Assembly: GCA_947457085.1 (NCBI GenBank)
Contig: CANGUS010000060.1
Coordinates: forward strand, 1 to 8,794
DNA length: 8,794 bases
Reading direction: 5' to 3'
DNA from: Bacteroidota bacterium
GTDB taxonomy: Bacteria; Bacteroidota; Bacteroidia; Chitinophagales; Chitinophagaceae
Shown: one piece after another, positions 1 through 6,263 of the stretch
How the letters are laid out: each line of letters starts with the position of its first letter
Position numbering within the stretch: the first letter of the stretch is position 1
Program-made: the position numbers and the translations under genes
The notes under the pieces: generated by a model
The model's input: only the letters and a program-made list of their open reading frames with translations
Database searches by the model: none
What the model was told of the DNA's origin: nothing

Positions 1-157
1 ACAACATGCTGAAAAAGTAGGTCCTCATTGCATTCTTTATTTGCAACCCGAATGGAGTAAGGAAAAAGAAATGCTTCCATTGATTACAGAATTTATTCAA
101 AATAATCCTCAATGGAAATTGTCCTTACAAATACATAAATACATGAATGTGCGTTAG
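1..157 (+). CDS. queE: 7-carboxy-7-deazaguanine synthase QueE, C-terminal end (partial)
   Basis: The last 51 codons of a gene whose 5' part lies outside the window; the reading frame begins at base 2 and stops with TAG at 155-157. The visible tail contains ILYLQPEWS followed about 25 residues later by WKLSLQIHKYMNVR. From memory these match the conserved C-terminus of Bacteroidota QueE (typically LQPEWS...W.ISLQTHKYLN). QueE is a radical-SAM enzyme that converts 6-carboxytetrahydropterin into 7-carboxy-7-deazaguanine, the ring-contraction step in making preQ0 and queuosine for tRNA. The radical-SAM CxxxCxxC cluster lies in the missing N-terminal part, so the catalytic residues cannot be checked here. 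The gene converges on the minus-strand methyltransferase with only 4 bases between the stop codons, and no convincing terminator fits between them. Confidence 0.82.
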   Translation, partial: QHAEKVGPHCILYLQPEWSKEKEMLPLITEFIQNNPQWKLSLQIHKYMNVR

Positions 158-161
158 TATT

Positions 162-746
162 TTATTTTTTAATAAATTCTATCATTACCTCATGCCCTAG
201 TCTAGGCGCGATTGAACATAAACAAGGTTCCATTTTTTTTATTTCAAAATGAGTTGAAAAAAGTGCATTGTATTCTTCTGTATTTCCACCAAATGGAGGA
301 CCTCCTTCAAAACTTCGATTAAATAAAACACCCATTAATATTCCTTTTTCATTTAAGATTGCATGCATTTTTTCTACATATTTTTTTCGCAAGGAAGTGT
401 CGATGGCACAAAAAAATGTTTGTTCCAAAATAATATCAAATTTCATTTCTTGTTTAAAAAAATCACCTAATATAATTTTTATAGCGGGATTGTCTCTGTA
501 TTTTTCTTTTAATTTTGTCACAACCGATGGGGCAATATCTATGATGGTAATATGGGTAAAACCTGCTGATAGTAAATAGTCGGCTTCGTATGCATTGCCA
601 GCTCCAGGAATTAAGATGGCTGCATTTTTATTGCTTATTTGATCAATGCAATTTTTTAAGGGAGGCGATACATGTCCTATATCCCACCCTATATTATTTT
701 CTTGGTAGCGATTATCCCAATAGGTTTGACTCAATATATTTTCCAT
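162..746 (-). CDS. TPMT/HOL-family SAM-dependent methyltransferase
   Basis: A 194-residue class I methyltransferase. Residues 9-30 (YWDNRY...GWDIGHVSPPL) match the N-terminal signature of the thiopurine S-methyltransferase superfamily and its plant halide/thiol methyltransferase (HOL) branch. The SAM-binding motif I is ILIPGAGNAYEA (about 44-55), with the expected acidic residues at the end of strand 2 (D70, in IIDIA) and in LGDFF (D95). Motif IV is FDIILEQTFFCAI (103-115), and GGPPFGG (148-154) resembles the GGPPY loop of HOL enzymes. Family members transfer a methyl group to thiols, halides or (hydro)sulfide in the cytoplasm; the substrate here is not determinable. The length is usual and the protein looks complete, with ATG at 744-746. 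It sits 6 bases behind the stop of the Crp/Fnr regulator gene on the same strand, so the two are almost certainly cotranscribed. A UbiE/Tellurite-resistance-type methyltransferase is the less likely alternative. Confidence 0.85.
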   Translation of the reverse strand: MENILSQTYWDNRYQENNIGWDIGHVSPPLKNCIDQISNKNAAILIPGAGNAYEADYLLSAGFTHITIIDIAPSVVTKLKEKYRDNPAIKIILGDFFKQEMKFDIILEQTFFCAIDTSLRKKYVEKMHAILNEKGILMGVLFNRSFEGGPPFGGNTEEYNALFSTHFEIKKMEPCLCSIAPRLGHEVMIEFIKK

Positions 747-752
747 ATGATA

Positions 753-1376
753 TTATAAAATAATAATTTTATTTCGCCCTAATTGAAGGATCCCATCTTC
801 TTCTAATTTTTTCAATAACCTGCTCACTACTACCCTAGCTGTCGCTAACTCATTGGCTAATTGTTCATGTGAAACAATGAGTGTTTTGCTGTTTGTCAGC
901 TCTACTTTTTTGTGTAAAAGAGACAACAATCTTTCATCTACTTTTTTAAAGGCCACTTCATTGACAACTTCCAGCAATTCTTCAAATCGTTTGTGATAAA
1001 GTTTAAATATATACTCTAACCACTGTGGAAATTCTTTGATAAATAAGGTTAATTTATCAACTGGTAAAAACAAAACTTCTGCATCTTCTTCTACAGCTGC
1101 TTTTACTTTGCTGACATCTTGGTGCATACCTCCTAAAAAAGACATGATGCAACTTTCCCCTTCTTTAATATAATAGAGTAAAATTTCTCTCCCATCATCA
1201 TCGGTGCGCATTACTTTAATACTTCCTGTAAGCACAATTGGAATTGAACGAATGATACTACTTTCATTTAAAATAACATCACCTTGTTTGAAATTTTTCA
1301 CCATACTATTCGAATATAATTTTTCTAATAGTACTGGGTTTGATGTTAAATTTTCGAAACTGTTGATTGAATCCAT
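753..1376 (-). CDS. Crp/Fnr family transcriptional regulator
   Basis: A 207-residue protein with the standard two-domain layout. An N-terminal cyclic-nucleotide-binding-like beta barrel covers about 18-110 (QGDVIL at 31-36, GSIKVMRTDDDGREI at 51-65, KEGESC at 71-76). A long dimerisation helix follows at about 115-150. A C-terminal winged helix-turn-helix covers about 165-207 (SHEQLANELATARVVVSRLLKKLEEDGI, in which the second helix is the DNA-reading one). The phosphate-binding cassette of cAMP-responsive CRP (GE...RxA) is not conserved: GE is present at 73-74 but the Arg is absent, so another signal, or none, is likely. The single Cys76 just after GE is at a position where relatives in Bacteroidota often have cysteines (recalled, not verified). 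There is no Fnr-type N-terminal Cys cluster. It is the first gene of a unit with the methyltransferase at 162-746, which is therefore the obvious regulated partner. A promoter box lies 4 bases upstream. Confidence 0.9.
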   Translation of the reverse strand: MDSINSFENLTSNPVLLEKLYSNSMVKNFKQGDVILNESSIIRSIPIVLTGSIKVMRTDDDGREILLYYIKEGESCIMSFLGGMHQDVSKVKAAVEEDAEVLFLPVDKLTLFIKEFPQWLEYIFKLYHKRFEELLEVVNEVAFKKVDERLLSLLHKKVELTNSKTLIVSHEQLANELATARVVVSRLLKKLEEDGILQLGRNKIIIL

Positions 1377-1380
1377 TGTA

Positions 1381-1388
1381 CAAAAGTA
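1381..1388 (-). promoter_or_regulatory. -7 promoter box (TAnnTTTG) of the Crp/Fnr gene
   Basis: Read on the minus strand this is TACTTTTG, an exact match to the Bacteroidota primary sigma -7 consensus TAnnTTTG. Only 4 bases separate it from the ATG. If transcription starts about 4 bases past the box, the mRNA would be leaderless or nearly so. No TTG-type -33 element is visible at the usual spacing, so the call rests on the -7 box alone. Confidence 0.55.
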
Positions 1389-1454
1389 ATTGAATTAAAT
1401 AGACGATTTATATAAATTTATCAAGACTGAAATAAATTAATAATCATCTTGTTT

Positions 1455-1486
1455 AAAAAAAATGGCTATCCTAAAAGAATAGCCAT
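1455..1486 (-). terminator. Rho-independent terminator of thrS
   Basis: A perfect 8-bp stem (ATGGCTAT at 1462-1469 with ATAGCCAT at 1479-1486) closes a 9-base loop. On the minus strand it is followed directly by a run of eight T (complement of 1455-1462, the last base shared with the stem). It lies 27 bases beyond the thrS stop codon. It separates thrS from the Crp/Fnr gene's promoter and implies that thrS transcription ends here. There is no comparable T run on the plus-strand side. Confidence 0.85.
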
Positions 1487-1512
1487 CATTGTATTTTTAC
1501 ATCCGCTAGGAA

Positions 1513-3441
1513 TTATTTTCTATGTTCAATTTCATCAACCATACGAGTGATGATTTCAGCAATTTCAAATACCCCTTGGTCGCCTTTGCCTTGAATACGC
1601 AATGCTGCAGATTGAGCATTCATCTCTTTCTCCCCTATTACCAGCATATAAGGTACATGTGCAATTTCAGTATCCCTGATTTTCTTGCCTATTTTTTCAG
1701 CTCTGTCATCTATTTCAACACGGATCCCTTTTTTCTTCAATTGTTTTTGAACGTCTTTGCAGTAGTCCATAAACTTATCCGAAATTGGAAGAATTTTCAC
1801 TTGCAATGGAGCCAACCACAATGGGAATTTACCAGCATAATGTTCCAACAAGAAACCAATGAAACGCTCATGCGTTCCTAAAGGTGCTCTGTGAATGATT
1901 AATGGAATTTCTGGTTTGTTATCGGTGCTGTTATAACTTAAATTAAAGCGTCGACCTTGTGCAAAATCCACTTGATTGGTAGCCAATGTAAATTCACGAC
2001 CAATGGCACTCCAAATTTGAATATCAATTTTAGGACCATAAAAAGCAGCCTCATCTTGTACTTCTATAAATGGAATACCACTTTCTATCAATACATTACG
2101 AACCATGGTTTCTGTTTGTTGCCATAACTCCGGTTCATTAATATATTTTTGACCCAATTTTGCAGGATCATGTAAGCTCAAACGCATTACATATTTGTCG
2201 ATTCCAAAAATATTGAAATATTTCAAATACATATCATTCACCGCTCTAAATTCATCGCCAAATTGATCTTTTGTACAATAGATATGCGCATCATTCATGT
2301 GCAAACAACGAACCCTCATCAAGCCCATCAACTCACCACTTTGCTCATAACGATAGCAAGTACCATATTCTGCCAAACGCAAGGGCATATCTTTGTAGCT
2401 ACGAGGTTCTGCATCAAATATTTTATGATGATGCGGACAATTCATCGCTTTTAAATAATATTTTGTGCCATCCAATTCCATAGGAGGAAACATACTTTCG
2501 GCGTAATACGGCAAATGCCCACTCGTCAAATACATGCTTTCCTTCGCAATGTGTGGCGTCACCACTCTTTTGTAACCTGCTTCCTCTTCCGATTCTTTGG
2601 CTAATTTTTCAAGTTCTTCAATAATGATGGTACCATTAGGCATCCACAAAGGCAAGCCCTGACCCACATCATCATCGAAGCAAAAAATGCCCATGTCTTT
2701 CCCTATTTTACGATGATCTCTGCGTTTTGCTTCTTCAATCATTTCCAAATAAGCCGTCAATTGTTTGTTATCGGGGAAAGTAATCCCGTATAAACGAGTT
2801 AATTGTTTATTTTTTTCATCGCCTTTCCAATACGCACCCGCAATATTGGTAATTTTGATCGCTTTGATATGTCCGGTAGTAGGTATGTGTGGTCCTCGGC
2901 ACAAATCAGTAAAATTACCTTGTTTATACAATGTAATTCCACCATCGGAAAGGTTGTGCAACAAATCTAATTTGTACTCATCGTTTTTATCAAAGAAATA
3001 AGCAACGGCATCTTTTTTAGAAATTTCTTGGCGTTCGTAAGCATTGTTTTGCTTCGCCAATTCATTCATTTTAGATTCTATCTTTTCAATATCCTCTTCA
3101 GTAATTTTTCGGTCGCCTAAATCCATGTCATAGTAAAAACCTTGGTCTAAAGCAGGCCCTACCCAAAATTTCACCCCTGGAAAAATAGCTTCCACGGCCT
3201 CCGCCATTAAGTGAGCTGATGAATGCCAAAAGGTATTTTTACCCGTAGCATCGTCCCAGGTTAATAATTTAAATGTTGCATCATTCTCAATAGGTCGAGA
3301 TAAATCCCATACCTCCCCATTTACTTCTGCTACCAACACCTTTCGTGCCAGTCCTTCACTGATTGACTTTGCAATATCCATACCCGAAGTACCCTTCGCA
3401 TATTGTTTTATTTGCCCATCTGGTAATGTTATATGAATCAT
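1513..3441 (-). CDS. thrS: threonine--tRNA ligase (ThrRS)
   Basis: A full-length, 642-residue class II aminoacyl-tRNA synthetase that charges tRNA-Thr in the cytoplasm. Domains in order: TGS (about 1-62), the editing domain that clears Ser-tRNA-Thr (about 63-225), the catalytic core (about 240-540) and the anticodon-binding domain (about 545-642). The editing site is intact: H73 and H77 in HSSAH, C181 and H185 in CRGPH. The zinc ligands that select threonine are present as C335 (MNCPHH), H386 (NDAHIYC) and H517 (IHRAPLG). Motif 2 centres on R364 (YRYEQSGE) and motif 3 on R526 (GTHERF). The core carries MNCPHHH and RCLHMNDAH instead of the E. coli-type TSNCPMH and RGFTQDDAH; I recall this variant from other bacteria, so it is a subtype rather than a defect. 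ATG at 3439-3441 is supported by a promoter box 7 bases upstream. A terminator follows 27 bases after the stop, so the gene appears monocistronic and is not followed by infC. Confidence 0.98.
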   Translation of the reverse strand: MIHITLPDGQIKQYAKGTSGMDIAKSISEGLARKVLVAEVNGEVWDLSRPIENDATFKLLTWDDATGKNTFWHSSAHLMAEAVEAIFPGVKFWVGPALDQGFYYDMDLGDRKITEEDIEKIESKMNELAKQNNAYERQEISKKDAVAYFFDKNDEYKLDLLHNLSDGGITLYKQGNFTDLCRGPHIPTTGHIKAIKITNIAGAYWKGDEKNKQLTRLYGITFPDNKQLTAYLEMIEEAKRRDHRKIGKDMGIFCFDDDVGQGLPLWMPNGTIIIEELEKLAKESEEEAGYKRVVTPHIAKESMYLTSGHLPYYAESMFPPMELDGTKYYLKAMNCPHHHKIFDAEPRSYKDMPLRLAEYGTCYRYEQSGELMGLMRVRCLHMNDAHIYCTKDQFGDEFRAVNDMYLKYFNIFGIDKYVMRLSLHDPAKLGQKYINEPELWQQTETMVRNVLIESGIPFIEVQDEAAFYGPKIDIQIWSAIGREFTLATNQVDFAQGRRFNLSYNSTDNKPEIPLIIHRAPLGTHERFIGFLLEHYAGKFPLWLAPLQVKILPISDKFMDYCKDVQKQLKKKGIRVEIDDRAEKIGKKIRDTEIAHVPYMLVIGEKEMNAQSAALRIQGKGDQGVFEIAEIITRMVDEIEHRK

Positions 3442-3448
3442 AAGGTTG

Positions 3449-3456
3449 CAAATATA
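3449..3456 (-). promoter_or_regulatory. -7 promoter box (TAnnTTTG) of thrS
   Basis: On the minus strand this reads TATATTTG, an exact Bacteroidota -7 match, 7 bases before the thrS ATG. The predicted transcription start leaves a leader of only about 4 bases, which rules out an upstream attenuator or operator-in-leader control. A TTG -33 element is not evident at normal spacing. Confidence 0.55.
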
Positions 3457-3574
3457 GTAATTTGTTGTGAGTGCTTATCGCTTTCGCAATAAGTAATTTT
3501 TTTTTAATGTCGAAAGTGAATATGGGTGTCAGATAATTAGAAAAAGTAATTCCCTAGTCAAAAAAAAAGGAGAT

Positions 3575-3673
3575 TATAGTTTTTGGCAACACGCAGTTTA
3601 CAACTAATTTATAATTGCCAACGATTCAATAATTATTTCCGTCTTAATAAAAATAGGGATGCCGAAAACTATA
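3575..3673 (+). other. long-range inverted repeat with two alternative pairings, candidate structured leader or small element
   Basis: This lies within the 264-base divergent gap between thrS and the first secreted gene. The arm TATAGTTTTTGGCA (3575-3588) pairs with TGCCGAAAACTATA (3660-3673) over 14 bp with a single G-T wobble, enclosing 71 bases. The inner part of the same left arm, TTGGCAA (3583-3589), is also a perfect 7-bp complement of TTGCCAA (3615-3621). The two pairings exclude each other. The repeat ends 32 bases before the start codon at 3706, so if transcribed it would form the leader of that gene. It could equally be a short mobile-type repeat with terminal inverted repeats; no clear target duplication flanks it. 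No protein is encoded here. Nothing else is recognised in the gap apart from the thrS promoter box and two 9-base homopolymer runs (T at 3497-3505, A at 3560-3568). Confidence 0.4.
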
Positions 3674-3705
3674 TAGAGTAGGCAAAAATAATCTACTACT
3701 AAATA

Positions 3706-4533
3706 ATGAAAAAGTTACAAAAAAAATTTACAGTCATCTTGAGCCTTTTAACAATTGGAGGCTCAACAAACGCTCAAATCAACTACACAAACATTAATCC
3801 AGATTGTGAAAGTACCATGAGCTCAACAATAGGTGCGGCTTCTAATTTATGCCCCATTGACTTTGACAACAACGCTACCATTGAATATAAATTTCGTTGG
3901 GATGATTGGTCTTCTGCTTGGTTTATGCACATGACCTATGGCACTAATTGTGAAATTGCATTGAATGGAACTACAACCAATTTATATGGTGGTAGATTTA
4001 TTAAACCCCTGCAACTGAATGATGTGATCAATAGTTCACTTACTTGGGGCGTAAGTACACCTGAACCATTCATAGGAGAAACGACAGTCAGCCAAAACTT
4101 TTTAAATTTAGGCGATCGATATGTGGGTGTCAAATTTAAAATAGGAACGAATGTACATTATGGCTGGGTGCTTGTTAATTTCCAAAGTGTAGTAAATGCG
4201 AGAAAAATAATCGTGAAATCGTATGCTTATCATGCGACTCCCAATACACAAATTTTAGCAGGTCAAACTACTGCGACTCCCAATTCAAATCAAGAAATAG
4301 TTACAAAGTCAATCCAGATTTTCCCTAATCCGATTTCAGATAGGATGCAAATTGAAGGATTGGATGGCACTGCATTTAGTTGTACGATTTTCAATAGCTT
4401 CGGTCAGGTTGTGTTTCAAAATGAAAACAGTTCGAATACCCTTCATCTAGAACATTTACCTACAGGAGTCTATTCAATTCAAATCATAGCCACCAATGGA
4501 ATGACTTTCAATAAGAAAATTGTAAAACAATAA
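3706..4533 (+). CDS. secreted protein with T9SS C-terminal sorting domain, function unknown
   Basis: A 275-residue exported protein. A signal peptide at about 1-23 (KK near the N-terminus, then a hydrophobic core, then STNA) suggests cleavage before Gln24. The C-terminal 74 residues (about 202-275) form a type A T9SS sorting domain: IQIFPNPISDRMQIEG, then the FNSFGQVVFQ strand, then LPTGVYSIQI and a Lys-rich end (KKIVKQ). The protein should therefore cross the outer membrane through the type IX system and be released or attached to the surface, losing this domain. The middle region (about 24-195) contains GVKFKI...HYGWVLVNF (141-159) and SYAYHATPNTQILAGQ (172-187). That pattern recurs in bacterial secreted proteins with sorting tails, but I know no function for it. 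Four cysteines (34, 49, 82, 226) could form disulfides. No catalytic motif was recognised. It is followed 146 bases later by the CotH-family gene in the same orientation. Confidence 0.85.
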   Translation: MKKLQKKFTVILSLLTIGGSTNAQINYTNINPDCESTMSSTIGAASNLCPIDFDNNATIEYKFRWDDWSSAWFMHMTYGTNCEIALNGTTTNLYGGRFIKPLQLNDVINSSLTWGVSTPEPFIGETTVSQNFLNLGDRYVGVKFKIGTNVHYGWVLVNFQSVVNARKIIVKSYAYHATPNTQILAGQTTATPNSNQEIVTKSIQIFPNPISDRMQIEGLDGTAFSCTIFNSFGQVVFQNENSSNTLHLEHLPTGVYSIQIIATNGMTFNKKIVKQ

Positions 4534-4610
4534 TTTTTAGGGCTGTATTTTATGTTTGATGTGGGTAATTCATTTGATTTTACTTGGCATCAATAGTCTG
4601 AAAATTAAAG

Positions 4611-4655
4611 GGTGCAGAGTAGTTCGCTAGGCAAGCTTAGCAACTACTTTGCATT
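4611..4655 (+). other. strong hairpin between the two T9SS cargo genes
   Basis: A near-perfect stem-loop. TGCAGAGTAGTT (4613-4624) pairs with AACTACTTTGCA (4642-4653) with one G-T wobble. After a single bulged C (4625), GCTA (4626-4629) pairs with TAGC (4638-4641). G4630-T4637 and G4631-C4636 can extend the stem to a CAAG tetraloop, giving about 18 pairs, and two more G-T pairs are possible at the base. It ends 24 bases before the CotH-family start codon. There is no T run on either side, so it does not look like an ordinary intrinsic terminator. It may be a leader structure, an mRNA-stabilising or processing element, an operator palindrome or a dispersed palindromic repeat. Confidence 0.6.
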
Positions 4656-4679
4656 CGTGTAATCAATAAACGATGAAAT

Positions 4680-6164
4680 ATGAAAAAAACACTTTTAACA
4701 ATTCTTGCATTGATTTACGTATCTATTATCAATGCACAAACAGGGAATGTATTTTTTGGAGATGCGATCCTTCATGAAATCAGATTTGACAATATAGATA
4801 CTGCAACCTTTTTTTTATCTACCAATAAAGGAGTGTATTCTGCTTGTAAAATAAGTATAGACGGAACTGTGATAGATAGTATAGGAGCTACTACAAAAGG
4901 GAATATATCATGGAGTTATCCAAATAATAAAAAACCTTTGAAAGTAGACTTGAATCAATTTGTGAGTGGAAAAAAATATGATGGTATCAAGAAATTTTAT
5001 TTACACAATAGCTATGAAGACCCCTCTCTTATGAGAGAAAAACTGACCTATGATATATGCAAACTAATGGGACTGCATTCTCTGCGAACAGCATTTTCAA
5101 AAGTATATATCAACAATGTATACTGGGGTTTGTATACATTAATAGAAGCAAAAGACGAGCTTTATAAAAGAGATTTTGGTAATAAAGACTCAGAAGTATA
5201 TGAAACATTTGATCTAGGGTCACCCTGTGTTTTTAATCAATCCCCAGTTTACTGGTCGGTTGATAATGGCAATCCAGCACCCACTTGGCCTCACTTGCAA
5301 ATACTAACAGAAAAATTAACGAATACACCTGTAAATCAATATCTTGATACCATACCAAACTATATCAATATCTCTGATTTTTTTAAATATCAAGCGATGA
5401 ATACTTATTTGTTGAATTTTGATTCTTATTTACAATACAATGGCAATCAACTCTATCTTTTTGATAGCTTATTGGAAAAAAGGTTCCAAATAATTCCTTG
5501 GGATTTTAATGCTTCTTTTGGTTTATGGGGAACAAGCAATTACAATCCAAATACGCTAGAGATAATTCCTTCTTTAATTTCTACTAAATGCCCTTTTGAC
5601 AAATTAAATGACATACCCCAACTTAAAAAAACGTACTTAGATGCGATGTGTTTACTTAAAAATGTGTATTGTGATACCTTAACCCTAAACAATAAAATTG
5701 GCTTTTTTTATAATCAAATAAAAACGGCTGTTTATGCAGATAACAGAAAGATGCCAACGAACGCTCAATTTGATGCAGGGGTGCAGTATGGATATCAAAT
5801 ATTTGGTGGAAGTTTTGACAATGTACCTGGTCTGAAAACATTTGTAAAAGAACGTTGGTTAAAAATAAATTCAGATCTTCAATCATTGTCTTATAATTGT
5901 ACAACCGGAATTGTACCATACAATCCAGCATCATGGCTTATTTATCCGAATCCAACAAGAGATATTTTTTATATCAAAGGAGGAAAAGTGGGTACGAAAA
6001 TAAGTTTGGTAAATGTATTCGGACAAAATCAACTTTCGGCTAGCATAGACTCCCCGAATAATTTTGAAGTCAATATCACTAGATTACAAACCGGATTATA
6101 TTACCTGATTATTACCGATATTGATGGCAAGCTTACTGTTCATAAAATAATGAAAATAGAATAA
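4680..6164 (+). CDS. CotH-family kinase-like secreted protein with T9SS sorting domain
   Basis: A 494-residue exported protein. The signal peptide is about 1-19 (MKKTLLTILAL...IINA, cleavage before Gln20). The CotH kinase-like domain covers about 30-400. It includes IGATTKGNISWSYP (68-81), KKPLKVDLN (84-92), LHNSYEDPSLMREKLTYDI (108-126), VYINNVYWGLYTLIEAKDE (142-160) and IIPWDFNASFG (271-281). CotH proteins are atypical secreted protein kinases, first known from Bacillus spore coat and common in surface proteins. By analogy R119/E120, E156 and D275 are the likely nucleotide- or metal-binding positions. The second acidic residue of the PWDxD motif is Asn277 here, a variant I recall in other family members. 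Residues about 418-494 (WLIYPNPTRDIFYIKGG, then NVFGQ, then LQTGLYYLIITD and a basic end) are a type A T9SS sorting domain. The ATG at 4680 is set by the signal peptide; the ATG at 4673 is out of frame. An eight-T run (4809-4816) lies at codons 44-46. The preceding gene also encodes T9SS cargo. Confidence 0.88.
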   Translation: MKKTLLTILALIYVSIINAQTGNVFFGDAILHEIRFDNIDTATFFLSTNKGVYSACKISIDGTVIDSIGATTKGNISWSYPNNKKPLKVDLNQFVSGKKYDGIKKFYLHNSYEDPSLMREKLTYDICKLMGLHSLRTAFSKVYINNVYWGLYTLIEAKDELYKRDFGNKDSEVYETFDLGSPCVFNQSPVYWSVDNGNPAPTWPHLQILTEKLTNTPVNQYLDTIPNYINISDFFKYQAMNTYLLNFDSYLQYNGNQLYLFDSLLEKRFQIIPWDFNASFGLWGTSNYNPNTLEIIPSLISTKCPFDKLNDIPQLKKTYLDAMCLLKNVYCDTLTLNNKIGFFYNQIKTAVYADNRKMPTNAQFDAGVQYGYQIFGGSFDNVPGLKTFVKERWLKINSDLQSLSYNCTTGIVPYNPASWLIYPNPTRDIFYIKGGKVGTKISLVNVFGQNQLSASIDSPNNFEVNITRLQTGLYYLIITDIDGKLTVHKIMKIE

Positions 6165-6228
6165 ATAATACATCCATTAGATATAAAAAATAGTGTAGAA
6201 TTTTTAAAAAGAACGTTGACTACAATAC

Positions 6229-6260
6229 AAAAAAACATCTCTGTTGAGATGTTTTTTTTT
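6229..6260. terminator. bidirectional terminator between the convergent CotH-family and DUF2130 genes
   Basis: The stem ACATCTC (6235-6241) pairs with GAGATGT (6246-6252) around the tetraloop TGTT. It is flanked by a seven-A run on the left (6229-6235) and a nine-T run on the right (6252-6260), which extend the stem by A-T pairs. Either strand therefore reads as a hairpin followed by a U tract. It lies 64 bases after the CotH-family stop and 3 bases beyond the DUF2130 stop, so it serves both genes. Confidence 0.92.
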
Positions 6261-6263
6261 AAA

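Noticed and set aside
158..176. Possible A/T-only hairpin (TTTATT / AATAAA, 161-176) as a shared terminator between queE and the methyltransferase gene
   Set aside because: Six A-T pairs with a T4 loop overlapping the methyltransferase stop codon are too weak to call as a terminator.
268..579. 103-codon plus-strand frame opposite the methyltransferase gene
   Set aside because: Antisense to a gene with clear SAM-methyltransferase motifs; its sequence resembles no family.
1140..1170. cAMP-binding function for the Crp/Fnr regulator
   Set aside because: The phosphate-binding arginine of the CRP cassette is missing after GES, so cAMP control is not supported.
1522..3001. Several plus-strand open frames of 60-120 codons inside thrS
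   Set aside because: They lie antisense to a highly conserved synthetase gene, have no recognisable domain or promoter, and are shadow frames.
3497..3568. Nine-base T and A runs upstream of the gene at 3706 as a phase-variable promoter
   Set aside because: Runs of this length are common in AT-rich spacer, and no -7/-33 pair is placed around them.
3675..4648. Shared AGAGTAG...GGCAA...CTACT words upstream of both T9SS cargo genes (3675-3697 and 4616-4648)
   Set aside because: The spacing between the words and to the start codons differs (18 versus 28 bases, and 9 versus 32 bases), and in the second case they are simply the arms of the hairpin; probably coincidence.
4645..4652. TACTTTGC as a -7 promoter box for the CotH-family gene
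   Set aside because: The spacer between TA and TTTG is one base short of TAnnTTTG, and the site is buried in the hairpin arm.
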